A stretch of 64,000 nt of DNA from Bradyrhizobiaceae bacterium (GTDB lineage: Bacteria > Bacteroidota > Ignavibacteria > Kapaibacteriales > Kapaibacteriaceae). The stretch is taken from NCBI GenBank assembly GCA_024103135.1, contig JAGFIZ010000057.1:1-64000 (forward strand), in the 5' to 3' direction. A model generated the notes under the pieces. It was not told the origin of the DNA, searched no databases, and saw only the letters and a list, made by a program, of their open reading frames with translations. Made by a program: the position numbers and the translations under genes. Below are positions 46,965 to 58,271 of the stretch, piece by piece. Numbering within the stretch: position 1 is the stretch's first letter; every line of letters starts with the position of its first letter.

Positions 46965-48611
46965 TTATTCGCCGACGACTAGAACGCAACGATTGCGGTA
47001 GGTACGGGTCGACGAGAGATCTACTGACCGTAGCACGGCAACGTACTGTCCGTTTGCCACAACCACCCCATCATCATTGGTTCCATCCCATGCCACGGCT
47101 CCCTTGCTTCCCGACAACGTGGCGTTGAGAAGCGTCCGCACCTGCAGTCCATCCGTACGATGTACGGTGAGCGAGGTTATGGCATGCTGGAAGGGTTGTT
47201 CGTAGGTGATGATGGTGGGATGGCGGGTGGACGTGCGCTGCGTGGAGAATGGGTTCGGCATCGCCTGCATCGTCCCCGTTTCCTGAACGTGGATGTGTAC
47301 GCTATTCGCACTGCCTGGCGTGCCTCCGCGTAAGGCAGCTGACGAGGTCCACGATGTTGGATGGGTGGAGGGAAGTTGTACGTCGAGCTTCTCGAGACCA
47401 ATACCCTTGGTCGATGGTAGCTCTGGCGAATGCCACGTGGCTGAGTATTGCAACGAGTCAATCAGGAATCCGGATGAATTGCGAACTACCACGACGTCGG
47501 TGGTGGCATTAAGGTCCATCGTTGGCTTGCAGAGGACAACGCTGCCGGAGTCCATGAGCGTGCGGACGTCTTCGGTGCTGCTCATGACACCGTATGCGTG
47601 GGGTGGAATTGCCGACAGTGTCGAGGCCACCGACCGACGTCCACTTCCATCGGTAATACTCCACGACGTTACATCAACGGTACTGTCCGTGCCATTCCAC
47701 AGTTCTACGTAGTCGCGCACGGGTGACCACGGGTCCACCATGAGCTCCGTGATCGTAACCGTCCCTGGCGATGGTGGCAAGATGAGTTCGGCTCGCAACG
47801 TATTGTTCTCGGCACGATCGTCGTCGGCCTCTATCGTGGCAGTGATTGATGCAATGCCTTGATGCTCTGGCCACCCACATTGGGCAAGGGACACCGTCCA
47901 CTCCACGTGTTCGGTTGGCAGCAAGGCTCTTACCTCCGTGCTAGTTCTGTACTGATGACCACCAGCGGTGAAGCGCAGATTCACGGACGTTGCACGCGAG
48001 GTCTGCAAACCATGGTTTACTACAACAATGGCGAATGCAGCATCGGCAATGCGTAGCTCTGCAAGCCGAAGGTCGTTCTTCAGGTGAACGTTGGAGTTCA
48101 ATGTCCCTGGCGTAGCACTATCGGCAGTCAAACATGCCTGCCATGTTGTATCGTACTCAACACGACTACTGTATGCTCGACCCACACGTTCAACCGAGCG
48201 TCCCTTGACGTACTGTCGCATGGAATACATCATCTGATCAATCACCACTGAGTCGGCATCCCGTAGGACCACGACATCCGAGCTGTTGTTCAGTGATGGC
48301 AGTGAACACTCGATCAGGAGGACGTCGGAAGGGACGGTGCGGACCTCGGCGAAGGCCTCTACATCCTTGGTAATCACGGCTCTTCGGCCTGCAATGAGCT
48401 TTAGTCCCTTTGCATCAATGATGCGTCCACACGACCGATTGTCACAGACCATCCAACCGTCGATATCCACCGTCGTGCTGCCCGTATTCTCAATTTCAAT
48501 CCACTCTGGTTCGCCCCCTGCCGGAGCAGGTTGAATTTCGGTCACCAGTACCTGTGCACACACTACGCCCTGCAGAACACACCACCAGACTATGACGCTG
48601 AAGCAACGCAC
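46965..48611 (-). CDS. Secreted lamin-tail domain protein with FlgD-like C-terminus
   Basis: A 548-residue exported protein starting at GTG 48611 with a short signal peptide ending in CAQ. Two lamin-tail domains are visible: VTEIQPAPAGGEPEWIEIENTG (residues 23-44) and ITELMVDPWSPVRDYVELWN. The C-terminus carries an NPF motif and a FlgD-like Ig unit (GAVAWDGTNDDGVVVANGQY) ending in CVLVVGE. That arrangement is often the sorting domain of type IX secretion cargo, so surface delivery by T9SS is likely but inferred. The ligand is unknown. Confidence 0.78.
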   Translation of the reverse strand: MRCFSVIVWWCVLQGVVCAQVLVTEIQPAPAGGEPEWIEIENTGSTTVDIDGWMVCDNRSCGRIIDAKGLKLIAGRRAVITKDVEAFAEVRTVPSDVLLIECSLPSLNNSSDVVVLRDADSVVIDQMMYSMRQYVKGRSVERVGRAYSSRVEYDTTWQACLTADSATPGTLNSNVHLKNDLRLAELRIADAAFAIVVVNHGLQTSRATSVNLRFTAGGHQYRTSTEVRALLPTEHVEWTVSLAQCGWPEHQGIASITATIEADDDRAENNTLRAELILPPSPGTVTITELMVDPWSPVRDYVELWNGTDSTVDVTSWSITDGSGRRSVASTLSAIPPHAYGVMSSTEDVRTLMDSGSVVLCKPTMDLNATTDVVVVRNSSGFLIDSLQYSATWHSPELPSTKGIGLEKLDVQLPSTHPTSWTSSAALRGGTPGSANSVHIHVQETGTMQAMPNPFSTQRTSTRHPTIITYEQPFQHAITSLTVHRTDGLQVRTLLNATLSGSKGAVAWDGTNDDGVVVANGQYVAVLRSVDLSSTRTYRNRCVLVVGE

Positions 48612-48713
48612 AGGACTAGGTGTGCGTGATCAAGAGCGGTGTGACCAGATGAGGCGACTACCCTAAGTGCTGCGACCAACTTGCTCGACTATCTTGCGCT
48701 ATGGACGCGCCAG

Positions 48714-51362
<2,649 letters not shown>

Positions 51363-51366
51363 GACG

Positions 51367-51406
51367 GCGTGAGTAGCATGCTGCTGCAGCAACCGTTGCA
51401 TCACGC
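51367..51406. terminator. Possible bidirectional hairpin between convergent genes
   Basis: GCGTGA (51367-51372) can pair with TCACGC (51401-51406) around an inner palindrome GCTGCAGC. It sits between the convergent stops of ligA and the alpha/beta hydrolase. No T-run is present, so termination is only a possibility. Confidence 0.3.
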
Positions 51407-52326
51407 TAGATACCTCGAACAAAGGCGCTGATCACGTCCATATAGGTTTGCTCGCCCATCGTGGCAGGTATCGTTGAATGTCCAGCCCCTGGAATTTTGA
51501 TCAGCGTCTTGGGTTGTCGGGCATGATTGTACAACTGCGTTGCATGGGTAGTCAGTGGAATAAAGTCATCCTCTTCCCCATGAAGCATGAGCAGCTTGGT
51601 GTGAACATTACCGATGCGTCCGGCATTATCGAACCCGTCCTTCATCACATAACGTCCGGGAATATTCAACACCGTTCCTGATTGCACCAAGGCCTCTGCA
51701 GAAGCAAAGGCCGCTTCGGTAACAAGGGCATGCGTCTGATGTCTGGTGGCCAGATAGATGGCTGGCACACCACCCAAGCTAAAGCCATACTGCACGATCT
51801 GCGCACTGTCCGCCATGTGCGTGTTGACCAAGCTACTCCACGCAGCTTCGGCATCCTCCAGAAGCATGGTCTCTGATTCAAGTCGGCCTTCCGACATGCC
51901 GTAACCACGATAGTCGTAGATGAACACGGAGAAGCCGCATTGCCAGAGCAGTGCTACACGCTCCCAGTAATGTTCGATGTTGTACTTGTTGCCATGGTGA
52001 TAGAGAACGACGTAGTGTGGTTCGATTTGCTTAGAGACAGGTTGTCGTGCAAAGAATCCGTAGAGTGTCTGTCCGCCCGACGTAAACGTCACCGCCCTGA
52101 CCAACGAATCTGGAATCGCCGTTGAAGGTAGCGAGTAGCTTGCAACCTCAGTAGAACTGAAGAGAAAACTGTCCATCGTGCACGATGTGGTTAGGCCTGC
52201 AAGGCAAACACATGCCATCATGACGATTCTAGTTAGTACAGGCCGACGAGTTCTAGTCGTTGCACGCCGCACCGTCAGCAATGTTCGTCTGACACCGTGA
52301 TATGGACGAATGAGTCGACTGATCAT
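51406..52326 (-). CDS. Alpha/beta hydrolase lipoprotein
   Basis: A serine hydrolase fold of about 306 residues. The nucleophile elbow is YGFSLGG, the acid lies in HGEEDDFIP and the histidine in GAGHST. The N-terminus is long and Arg-rich and leads into a hydrophobic stretch ending in a lipobox-like LTTSC, so membrane attachment as a lipoprotein is likely, though the n-region is unusually long. I chose ATG 52326, which overlaps the upstream stop by four bases; an ATG 52221 would give a short conventional signal. Substrate unknown; the motifs resemble the BEM46/YfhR group. Confidence 0.82.
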   Translation of the reverse strand: MISRLIRPYHGVRRTLLTVRRATTRTRRPVLTRIVMMACVCLAGLTTSCTMDSFLFSSTEVASYSLPSTAIPDSLVRAVTFTSGGQTLYGFFARQPVSKQIEPHYVVLYHHGNKYNIEHYWERVALLWQCGFSVFIYDYRGYGMSEGRLESETMLLEDAEAAWSSLVNTHMADSAQIVQYGFSLGGVPAIYLATRHQTHALVTEAAFASAEALVQSGTVLNIPGRYVMKDGFDNAGRIGNVHTKLLMLHGEEDDFIPLTTHATQLYNHARQPKTLIKIPGAGHSTIPATMGEQTYMDVISAFVRGI

Positions 52327-52973
52327 AGCGCAACCTCGCATGCTACGAAGCCCCCTATCACACCATGATTGCCAGGTGAACCTTGCCCTTCGAAAATGCC
52401 GTAGGCAGGACTAATGTTTGATGCCTGCCAGATGCATTCCACTTGAAGTCGGAGAGCGTTGCTTATCGGGAACACGGTTCCGACCATTGGGCTCAGAAGC
52501 GTCTGCCATGGCGATGGCTGCATGGTGCAATGTAGACCAGCATAGACGAGTGTTTCCGTGCAGACTTCCCAGCTGGCATTGGCAAACACTTCGGGATACA
52601 ATCGCGTGCTTTGCAATGAGAAGAAGTCCGTGAACACCATGGCCTTTGCACCGGCAGTGATCTCTGGCAAGGCCTTGTTGGCTGTAACGACGCGATAGCT
52701 TGCGCCTACGTCGACGCCTGCAACCGCATAGGCAGCCATCAGGAGGTGGAGGTTGCCGTGTATGGTTACATCGTCCGTCAGACCGTTGGCCAGACCCGCC
52801 GTAACGTAGGGCACAAAACCAATGGGCGATGTTTCGGGTACAATGGGTCCACCTACCGACGCCGTAAGCCGCGTCTGGCCCTCCTTAAGCACGCGCACGG
52901 GATTGGTGGCACTGCATCCCTGTAGCATGCAGACACAAACAAATGCTGCATGCCACAGGATGGAGACCTTCAT
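52323..52973 (-). CDS. Lipoprotein, possible small outer-membrane barrel
   Basis: A 216-residue lipoprotein with signal FVCVCMLQGC and lipobox Cys20. The rest is alternating beta strands and glycine-rich turns (VPYVTAGLANGLTDDVTIHG, AVAGVDVGASYRV), which fits a small barrel or sandwich of the outer membrane. No family recognised. It lies between the DUF3078 gene (14 bases upstream) and the hydrolase (four-base overlap), making a three-gene envelope unit. Confidence 0.65.
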   Translation of the reverse strand: MKVSILWHAAFVCVCMLQGCSATNPVRVLKEGQTRLTASVGGPIVPETSPIGFVPYVTAGLANGLTDDVTIHGNLHLLMAAYAVAGVDVGASYRVVTANKALPEITAGAKAMVFTDFFSLQSTRLYPEVFANASWEVCTETLVYAGLHCTMQPSPWQTLLSPMVGTVFPISNALRLQVECIWQASNISPAYGIFEGQGSPGNHGVIGGFVACEVAL

Positions 52974-52987
52974 CGTAGCCGACGTGT

Positions 52988-53950
52988 TTAGAAGTTGGAG
53001 AACGAGTAGTTGAACTCGACAACAAACTGATTGCGTACCTGCGTTGCTGGACCAACCGTACCATCGTTGCGAAGAACAGGAATCTTGTGGTCGTAGAAGA
53101 TGTCGGTAAGGATACCAACCGACAAGTAACTATTGACCCTCATCAGGATGGCGTTTTCGTCCGTCACTACCCACAGACCCAGATCATTATACCTGCCGAA
53201 CAAGTTCATCCTGTTACGCCACGTTACGTTGTCCATGATCTCCCAATCAATGGTTGTGTTGATCACACAACCGATATCGGTCTTGATGTTACTGCCGGGA
53301 TCGACGCCGAAGGCACCAACCGCTGCGAGATCGTCGTCCATCACGAATATCGTCCGCGAAGCAACCGGAGCAACCAACAACTTGAACTGCATGATCGGGG
53401 TAAGCTCGGCACCAAGTGAGGCCGTCAGATAGCCAGGAGCCATGATGTCGGAAATCTTCAGGAAGCCGCTTGGTGTTGTCGAGTCGACCTTGTCATAGTT
53501 ATAGCCCAAATAGAACTGCGTCCGGAAGTCGACGAATGCCGTGTACCGCAACCAATCGTTCTGCCTGAGCGAGGCCTTTGATCCAAAGACAATCCTGTCG
53601 TCAGACTTCCTAAAATCCTGATCGCCCAACTTGGTCAGCGAATACCCCAGGTCAAGATTGTTTTCCCAAGAGAAGCGGTGTTCTGCATAGTTCAAGCTGC
53701 CAAGAAAGATGCCCCGAAGCGTAATCGCATTCTGTCCGCCCCCCATCCAGTTACTCAACTGTACAGCGTTGAAGCCAGCACCAAAGAGACCCTTGTACTT
53801 CCAGGGAATACTATCGGCCTTGAGTTCGCCGATCTTATTCGTCAACGAATCAGCAGCTACGGCGGAATTTACTTGTGCATCTACGTGGCCGACCGAAAGT
53901 AGTAGTCCTGCAAACACTAGCGAGAACGTAAACAACGAGCGCAGTCTCAT
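52988..53950 (-). CDS. DUF3078 outer-membrane protein
   Basis: A 320-residue exported protein of a Bacteroidota-enriched family without assigned function. Signal peptide LFTFSLVFAGLLLSVGHVDAQ (21 residues, 5-25 of the protein), then the family features: FNAVQLSNWMGGGQNA, WENNLDLGYSLTK, KSDDRIVFGSKAS and FRTQFYLGY. The body looks like a beta barrel ending in aromatic residues (YSFSNF). I chose ATG 53950 because GGAGGG lies seven bases upstream (53958-53963); the frame is open further but without a signal peptide. First gene of the three-gene envelope unit. Confidence 0.83.
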   Translation of the reverse strand: MRLRSLFTFSLVFAGLLLSVGHVDAQVNSAVAADSLTNKIGELKADSIPWKYKGLFGAGFNAVQLSNWMGGGQNAITLRGIFLGSLNYAEHRFSWENNLDLGYSLTKLGDQDFRKSDDRIVFGSKASLRQNDWLRYTAFVDFRTQFYLGYNYDKVDSTTPSGFLKISDIMAPGYLTASLGAELTPIMQFKLLVAPVASRTIFVMDDDLAAVGAFGVDPGSNIKTDIGCVINTTIDWEIMDNVTWRNRMNLFGRYNDLGLWVVTDENAILMRVNSYLSVGILTDIFYDHKIPVLRNDGTVGPATQVRNQFVVEFNYSFSNF

Positions 53951-53957
53951 ACGCTGT

Positions 53958-53963
53958 CCCTCC
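53958..53963 (-). promoter_or_regulatory. Ribosome-binding site deciding the DUF3078 start
   Basis: The minus strand reads GGAGGG seven bases before ATG 53950. It overlaps another in-frame ATG at 53965 and places the start immediately before the signal peptide. Confidence 0.65.
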
Positions 53964-54035
53964 ATGAAATCCAATTGTTCATAACACCATTGTCGTTGCG
54001 CGAAGATAACCGCCAGTATCAATTCGGCGGGGGCA

Positions 54036-54043
54036 TAACTTTG
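54036..54043 (+). promoter_or_regulatory. Candidate -7 box of the subtilase gene
   Basis: TAACTTTG is an exact TAnnTTTG match, four bases before the ATG at 54048. No TTG is found at the expected -33 place. A leaderless message is suggested. Confidence 0.45.
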
Positions 54044-54047
54044 CATA

Positions 54048-55187
54048 ATGCCTAGGCCTCTCGCCGTACGTCCCGTACTCTCTCTCCCCGTCCGACTTCG
54101 TGCCGACATCCGTGCGCGTGGTGCAGGTGTATGCGTAGCGATGGTGGATAGTGACTTCACGGATCACCCCGATCTTACGCAGCCAACCAACCGCGTTGTG
54201 GGGTATTACGATGCCGTAAACGACGTCCATCACGATCACCTGCCCGACGTTCCCATCATCGCTCGGCATTGGCATGGAACGATGACGGCCTGCACGGCTG
54301 TGGGTAATGGCTATCTCTCGCAAGGGGTGTTTAGCTCGCTGGCCCCAGAAAGCACCGTGCTGCTGATTCGTACCATGAATGATGCGAATAGGGTTACGAC
54401 GGACGTGATCGTGCGTGCCCTGCAGTATGTGGGCAAACATGCCAACGAACACAACATCCGCGTGGTGAACATCAGCGTATATGCCGACGAGCTTACGCAG
54501 ACACTTGAACACCCCGTCAACCAGGCCGTACATGATTTGGTGCAACAGGGCATCGTCGTAGTCTCGGCAGCAGGCAACAACCCACGCGCTCCCGTGCGTC
54601 CGCCAGCCGCCGCTCCCGATGGGTTGGCTGTAGGTGGGTTGGACGACAAGAACACGTTGATCGAGGAAGACAACGAGATGTATCACAGCACCTTCGGCGT
54701 AACCAGCATGGGTGTACAGAAGCCCGACCTGATTGCGCCAGCCATCTATCTGCCTGCACCCATCCTGCTCGACACGCCGCAACAAGCAGAGGCAGCAGCG
54801 TTGTGTGCGTTGGATGCAATGTCGGACGAGATGCTGCTCATGTCGGCCCCACGCCTGCTCCCCTTTACCAAGCTACCAGTGTCCTTGTGGACGTCCCGCG
54901 ATCTAGAAGTGCTACGAGCAGCAATCACACGTCGGATTACCGAAGAACAGATCGCCCAGCCATTCTACAAGATGGTTGATGGAACGTCGTTTGCCGCGCC
55001 CATCGTTACCAGCATCGTGGCACAGATGATGGCACTTGATGCCGACCTCACTCCGCAGGATGTAAAAGAGATTCTCATGCAGACAGCTAAACCTCTCCCC
55101 GGTGTACCGCACGTCATCCAAGGTGCTGGCGTTGTACAACAACGTTCTGCACTGAGTGCCATCCCCCTTCATGCACATCAGCACTGA
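54048..55187 (+). CDS. Subtilisin-family serine protease without signal peptide
   Basis: An S8 peptidase of 379 residues with Asp34 (AMVDSDFTDHPD), His76 (RHWHGTMTA), the oxyanion Asn177 (SAAGNN) and Ser314 (DGTSFAAP). It lacks a signal peptide and an inhibitory propeptide; the catalytic Asp follows within 34 residues. Between DLIAPAIYLP and the Ser motif is an unusual helical insertion of about 65 residues (about 243-307). An intracellular role, or export by a route not visible here, is inferred. Fifteen bases separate it from the amidohydrolase gene. Confidence 0.88.
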   Translation: MPRPLAVRPVLSLPVRLRADIRARGAGVCVAMVDSDFTDHPDLTQPTNRVVGYYDAVNDVHHDHLPDVPIIARHWHGTMTACTAVGNGYLSQGVFSSLAPESTVLLIRTMNDANRVTTDVIVRALQYVGKHANEHNIRVVNISVYADELTQTLEHPVNQAVHDLVQQGIVVVSAAGNNPRAPVRPPAAAPDGLAVGGLDDKNTLIEEDNEMYHSTFGVTSMGVQKPDLIAPAIYLPAPILLDTPQQAEAAALCALDAMSDEMLLMSAPRLLPFTKLPVSLWTSRDLEVLRAAITRRITEEQIAQPFYKMVDGTSFAAPIVTSIVAQMMALDADLTPQDVKEILMQTAKPLPGVPHVIQGAGVVQQRSALSAIPLHAHQH

Positions 55188-55202
55188 TTTCAAGGCCTTC
55201 GT

Positions 55203-58200
55203 ATGATCAATCGAATTTCCGCAGCGTTTGTAATCCTAGCAGCATTTGCTACAGTGGTGAGTGGACAGGTTTCGACTACGCCAGTAGAAGGACTTCACAC
55301 TCCACTCAAACGCGTCATCGCCTTCGTCAACTGCACGGTCGTCCCGGAACCAGGCAAGGTCATTGACTCTGCCGTCATCATCGTCCGCAATGATCGTATT
55401 GTTTCTGTCGGCAGCAATACGTCGATCCCCTCTTCTGCCGATGTACGGGATTTGAAGGGGGCTTGGGTTTACGCCGCCTTCGTAGAACCGTATGCGGATG
55501 TGAAGGACTTCAGCACTAAGGAGTCTACCAGCAGCAATGCTGCTTCGGGGTTTGACGAAGAAGATCCCGGACCCGATGCACCAAAGCAACAGGGTGCGCG
55601 ACATTGGAATCAAGCTGTCCGTCCGGAACGTGAACCACTCGATGCACTACGCATTTCGTCCGACGTAGCAACCTCGTGGCAGAAACGTGGATATGGGGCG
55701 GCATGTGTTTCTTCACACGATGGAATTTTCTCCGGCTATGCATCGACCGTTGCCATACGTGAAGGCTCTGGCGGAGAGTTGGCTCTGACGCAACACGTTT
55801 CGCAATCGCTGGACTTTAGCAAGGGTAGCTCAAAGACGCCATATCCATCGTCACTCATGGGCTGCATCGCTCTCGTGCGACAGACCTTTATGGATGCTCA
55901 GTGGTATGGCACAAGTTCAAGGCTCCGCAACGTCCCAACGGCCGAAGATCCCGAAGCCAACATCTCCGTAGCAGCCTTATACAATGCCGTGACGGCAGGT
56001 ATTCCGTTTGTGGCTCGCACGTACGATGAGCACGACATTGGCCGATGGCAGGCAATTGCCACCGAGGCACGCATTCCATTGATTATTGTTGGCACGGGCA
56101 AAGAATACCGTCGGCTTGCCACCATCGCTGCATCCAAGCCACGATTGATACTCCCGCTGGAGTTGCCCAAGGTGCCGGATGTACGTAACGTGCTTACGGC
56201 AAGGACGGTACCGCTGACCGACCTGATTCATTGGTATTGGGCAGCCGATAATCCTCGGCTTCTGGATAGTGCAGGATGCGAGTTTGCCTTCACCACCAAT
56301 GGTCTGAAGGACAAGGCCGCGACTCTCTCCACCGTACGCACGTTCGTTGAACGCGGTCTGGACAGCAGCAATGCCTTGGCTGCATTAACCACCATACCTG
56401 CTTCGTATGCAGGCATCAGCGACGTGGCTGGCACCATTGCGCCAAACAAGCTCGCTTCATTCGTAGTCATGTCGGGTCCGCTCTTCAACACCAAGAGCAC
56501 CATCCTCTACATGGTTGTCGGAGGAAGCCAGACAGCCATCAACCCACCACCACCGGTCGACATCCGTGGTACGTGGTCGCTCACCACCGCAGGGATTCGC
56601 GTCCCCATGAAGGTGGCAATTGCCGGAACAGCCGTCAATCCAACGATCACCACAACGTCCGACTCCACGTCCGTCCCGAGTACGATTGACGTCTTCAACA
56701 ATCAGGTTGCCCTGTCCTTTACGCTCGACAGCATCCGCATGCCAGGCACCGTACGAGGTACTGCACAAGCCGATTCAATCTTGATGCAGGGCACCATCGT
56801 CATGCAGGACGGCTCAACACAGCCACTGGTCCTCCATCGCGACAAGCCATTCACCACTCCCGCACCAACCGGCAAGACGAAGCCAACAACACGTCGTGCC
56901 CTGCCCCCTACCATGCCTCTTGGTCCGTTTGGCTATGACACCTTGCCACCGGTGGCGGACGTGGTGTTTACCCATGCAACGGTGTGGACGAATGGCGCAC
57001 AAGGCATCCTTACCGATGCCGATGTTGCCATTGCTGGCGGACGTATTACGGCAGTCGGCAAGGGGCTTAAGGGCATACGAACGATTGATTGCAAGGGCAA
57101 GCACATTACGGCAGGGATCATCGACGAGCATTCGCACATTGCCATTTCTCGTGGAGTGAACGAGGGTACTGCAGCCGTCACCACCGAAGTGCGTATTGGT
57201 GACGTGCTGAATCCTGACGACGTGAACATCTACCGTCAGCTTGCCGGTGGCGTCACTGCCTCACACCTCCTACATGGATCGGCGAATCCAATGGGCGGAC
57301 AGCTACAGTTCATTCGGTTGCGATGGGGTGCAGATGCCGAAGGACTCAAGCAGCAAGGCACCAAGCCCACAGTCAAGTTTGCCCTAGGCGAGAACGTCAA
57401 GCAAAGCAATTGGGGCGATCGGTATACGGTTCGTTATCCGCAGACCAGGATGGGCGTAGAAGAGATCATGCGTGATGCCTTTGCTGCTGCAAAGGAGTAT
57501 TCCGAAAAGCGTAATCAAGCAAGTGTTGGTGGCACACCCGTTCGTAGAGACCTACGCATGGACGCCCTGGTCGAGATTCTGAAAGGTCAGCGCAACATTC
57601 ATTGCCACAGCTACAAGGCCAGTGAAATCCTCATGCTCATTCGTCTTGCAGAAGAGTTTGGCTTTACCGTTGGCACGTTTACACACGTGCTCGAAGGCTA
57701 CAAGGTTGCAAGTGAAATCAAGAAGCATGGAGCACATGCCAACACCTTTGCCGATTGGTGGGCCTACAAGTTCGAAGTGTACGATGCCATTCCACAGAAT
57801 CCTGCCATCATGCATGAACAAGGCATTGTGGTTGGCGTGAACAGCGACGATGCCGAAATGGCCCGTCGGCTGAATCAGGAAGCAGCCAAGAGCGTGAGCT
57901 ATGGTGGTGTGTCAGAAGAAGAAGCCATGAAGTTCGCCACGCTCAATGCCGCCATCCAGATGGAATTGCAAAACAGCATGGGCTCGGTCGAAGTAGGTAA
58001 GGATGCCGACATTGTCGTGTGGTCCGGCAACCCACTTTCGAATCTTTCACGTCCGGAGCGCACATACGTAGAAGGACGCGAACTCTTCTCACTGGAGACC
58101 GATGCAAAGCTTCGCAAGCGCGATGCAGAACTGCGTGCCTTCCTTGAACAAGAAGCGTTGAAGGCCATTGCTGGCGGACAGTCAACGTCCGCCTCTTCAA

Positions 58201-58271
58201 GTGCATCACCACGCGAGTATCATTGTGACACGATCGAAGACGAGATGAGTGGGCAGCATACGGCTAAATAA
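55203..58271 (+). CDS. Exported two-domain amidohydrolase (1022 residues)
   Basis: A signal peptide (FVILAAFATVVSGQ) precedes two amidohydrolase-like halves. In the first (about residues 35-450) the metal motif is lost: where PGxxDxHxH is expected there is GAWVYAAFVEPYAD. Then comes a beta-rich stretch (about 455-545) and a second, intact half with DEHSHIAI near 642, HSYKASEI near 800, THVLEGYK near 826 and VNSDDAEM near 880. It resembles imidazolonepropionase-related periplasmic amidohydrolases of Bacteroidota. Only the second half should be catalytic. Substrate unknown, perhaps peptides given the adjacent protease. The next gene begins inside its last codons. Confidence 0.87.
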   Translation: MINRISAAFVILAAFATVVSGQVSTTPVEGLHTPLKRVIAFVNCTVVPEPGKVIDSAVIIVRNDRIVSVGSNTSIPSSADVRDLKGAWVYAAFVEPYADVKDFSTKESTSSNAASGFDEEDPGPDAPKQQGARHWNQAVRPEREPLDALRISSDVATSWQKRGYGAACVSSHDGIFSGYASTVAIREGSGGELALTQHVSQSLDFSKGSSKTPYPSSLMGCIALVRQTFMDAQWYGTSSRLRNVPTAEDPEANISVAALYNAVTAGIPFVARTYDEHDIGRWQAIATEARIPLIIVGTGKEYRRLATIAASKPRLILPLELPKVPDVRNVLTARTVPLTDLIHWYWAADNPRLLDSAGCEFAFTTNGLKDKAATLSTVRTFVERGLDSSNALAALTTIPASYAGISDVAGTIAPNKLASFVVMSGPLFNTKSTILYMVVGGSQTAINPPPPVDIRGTWSLTTAGIRVPMKVAIAGTAVNPTITTTSDSTSVPSTIDVFNNQVALSFTLDSIRMPGTVRGTAQADSILMQGTIVMQDGSTQPLVLHRDKPFTTPAPTGKTKPTTRRALPPTMPLGPFGYDTLPPVADVVFTHATVWTNGAQGILTDADVAIAGGRITAVGKGLKGIRTIDCKGKHITAGIIDEHSHIAISRGVNEGTAAVTTEVRIGDVLNPDDVNIYRQLAGGVTASHLLHGSANPMGGQLQFIRLRWGADAEGLKQQGTKPTVKFALGENVKQSNWGDRYTVRYPQTRMGVEEIMRDAFAAAKEYSEKRNQASVGGTPVRRDLRMDALVEILKGQRNIHCHSYKASEILMLIRLAEEFGFTVGTFTHVLEGYKVASEIKKHGAHANTFADWWAYKFEVYDAIPQNPAIMHEQGIVVGVNSDDAEMARRLNQEAAKSVSYGGVSEEEAMKFATLNAAIQMELQNSMGSVEVGKDADIVVWSGNPLSNLSRPERTYVEGRELFSLETDAKLRKRDAELRAFLEQEALKAIAGGQSTSASSSASPREYHCDTIEDEMSGQHTAK

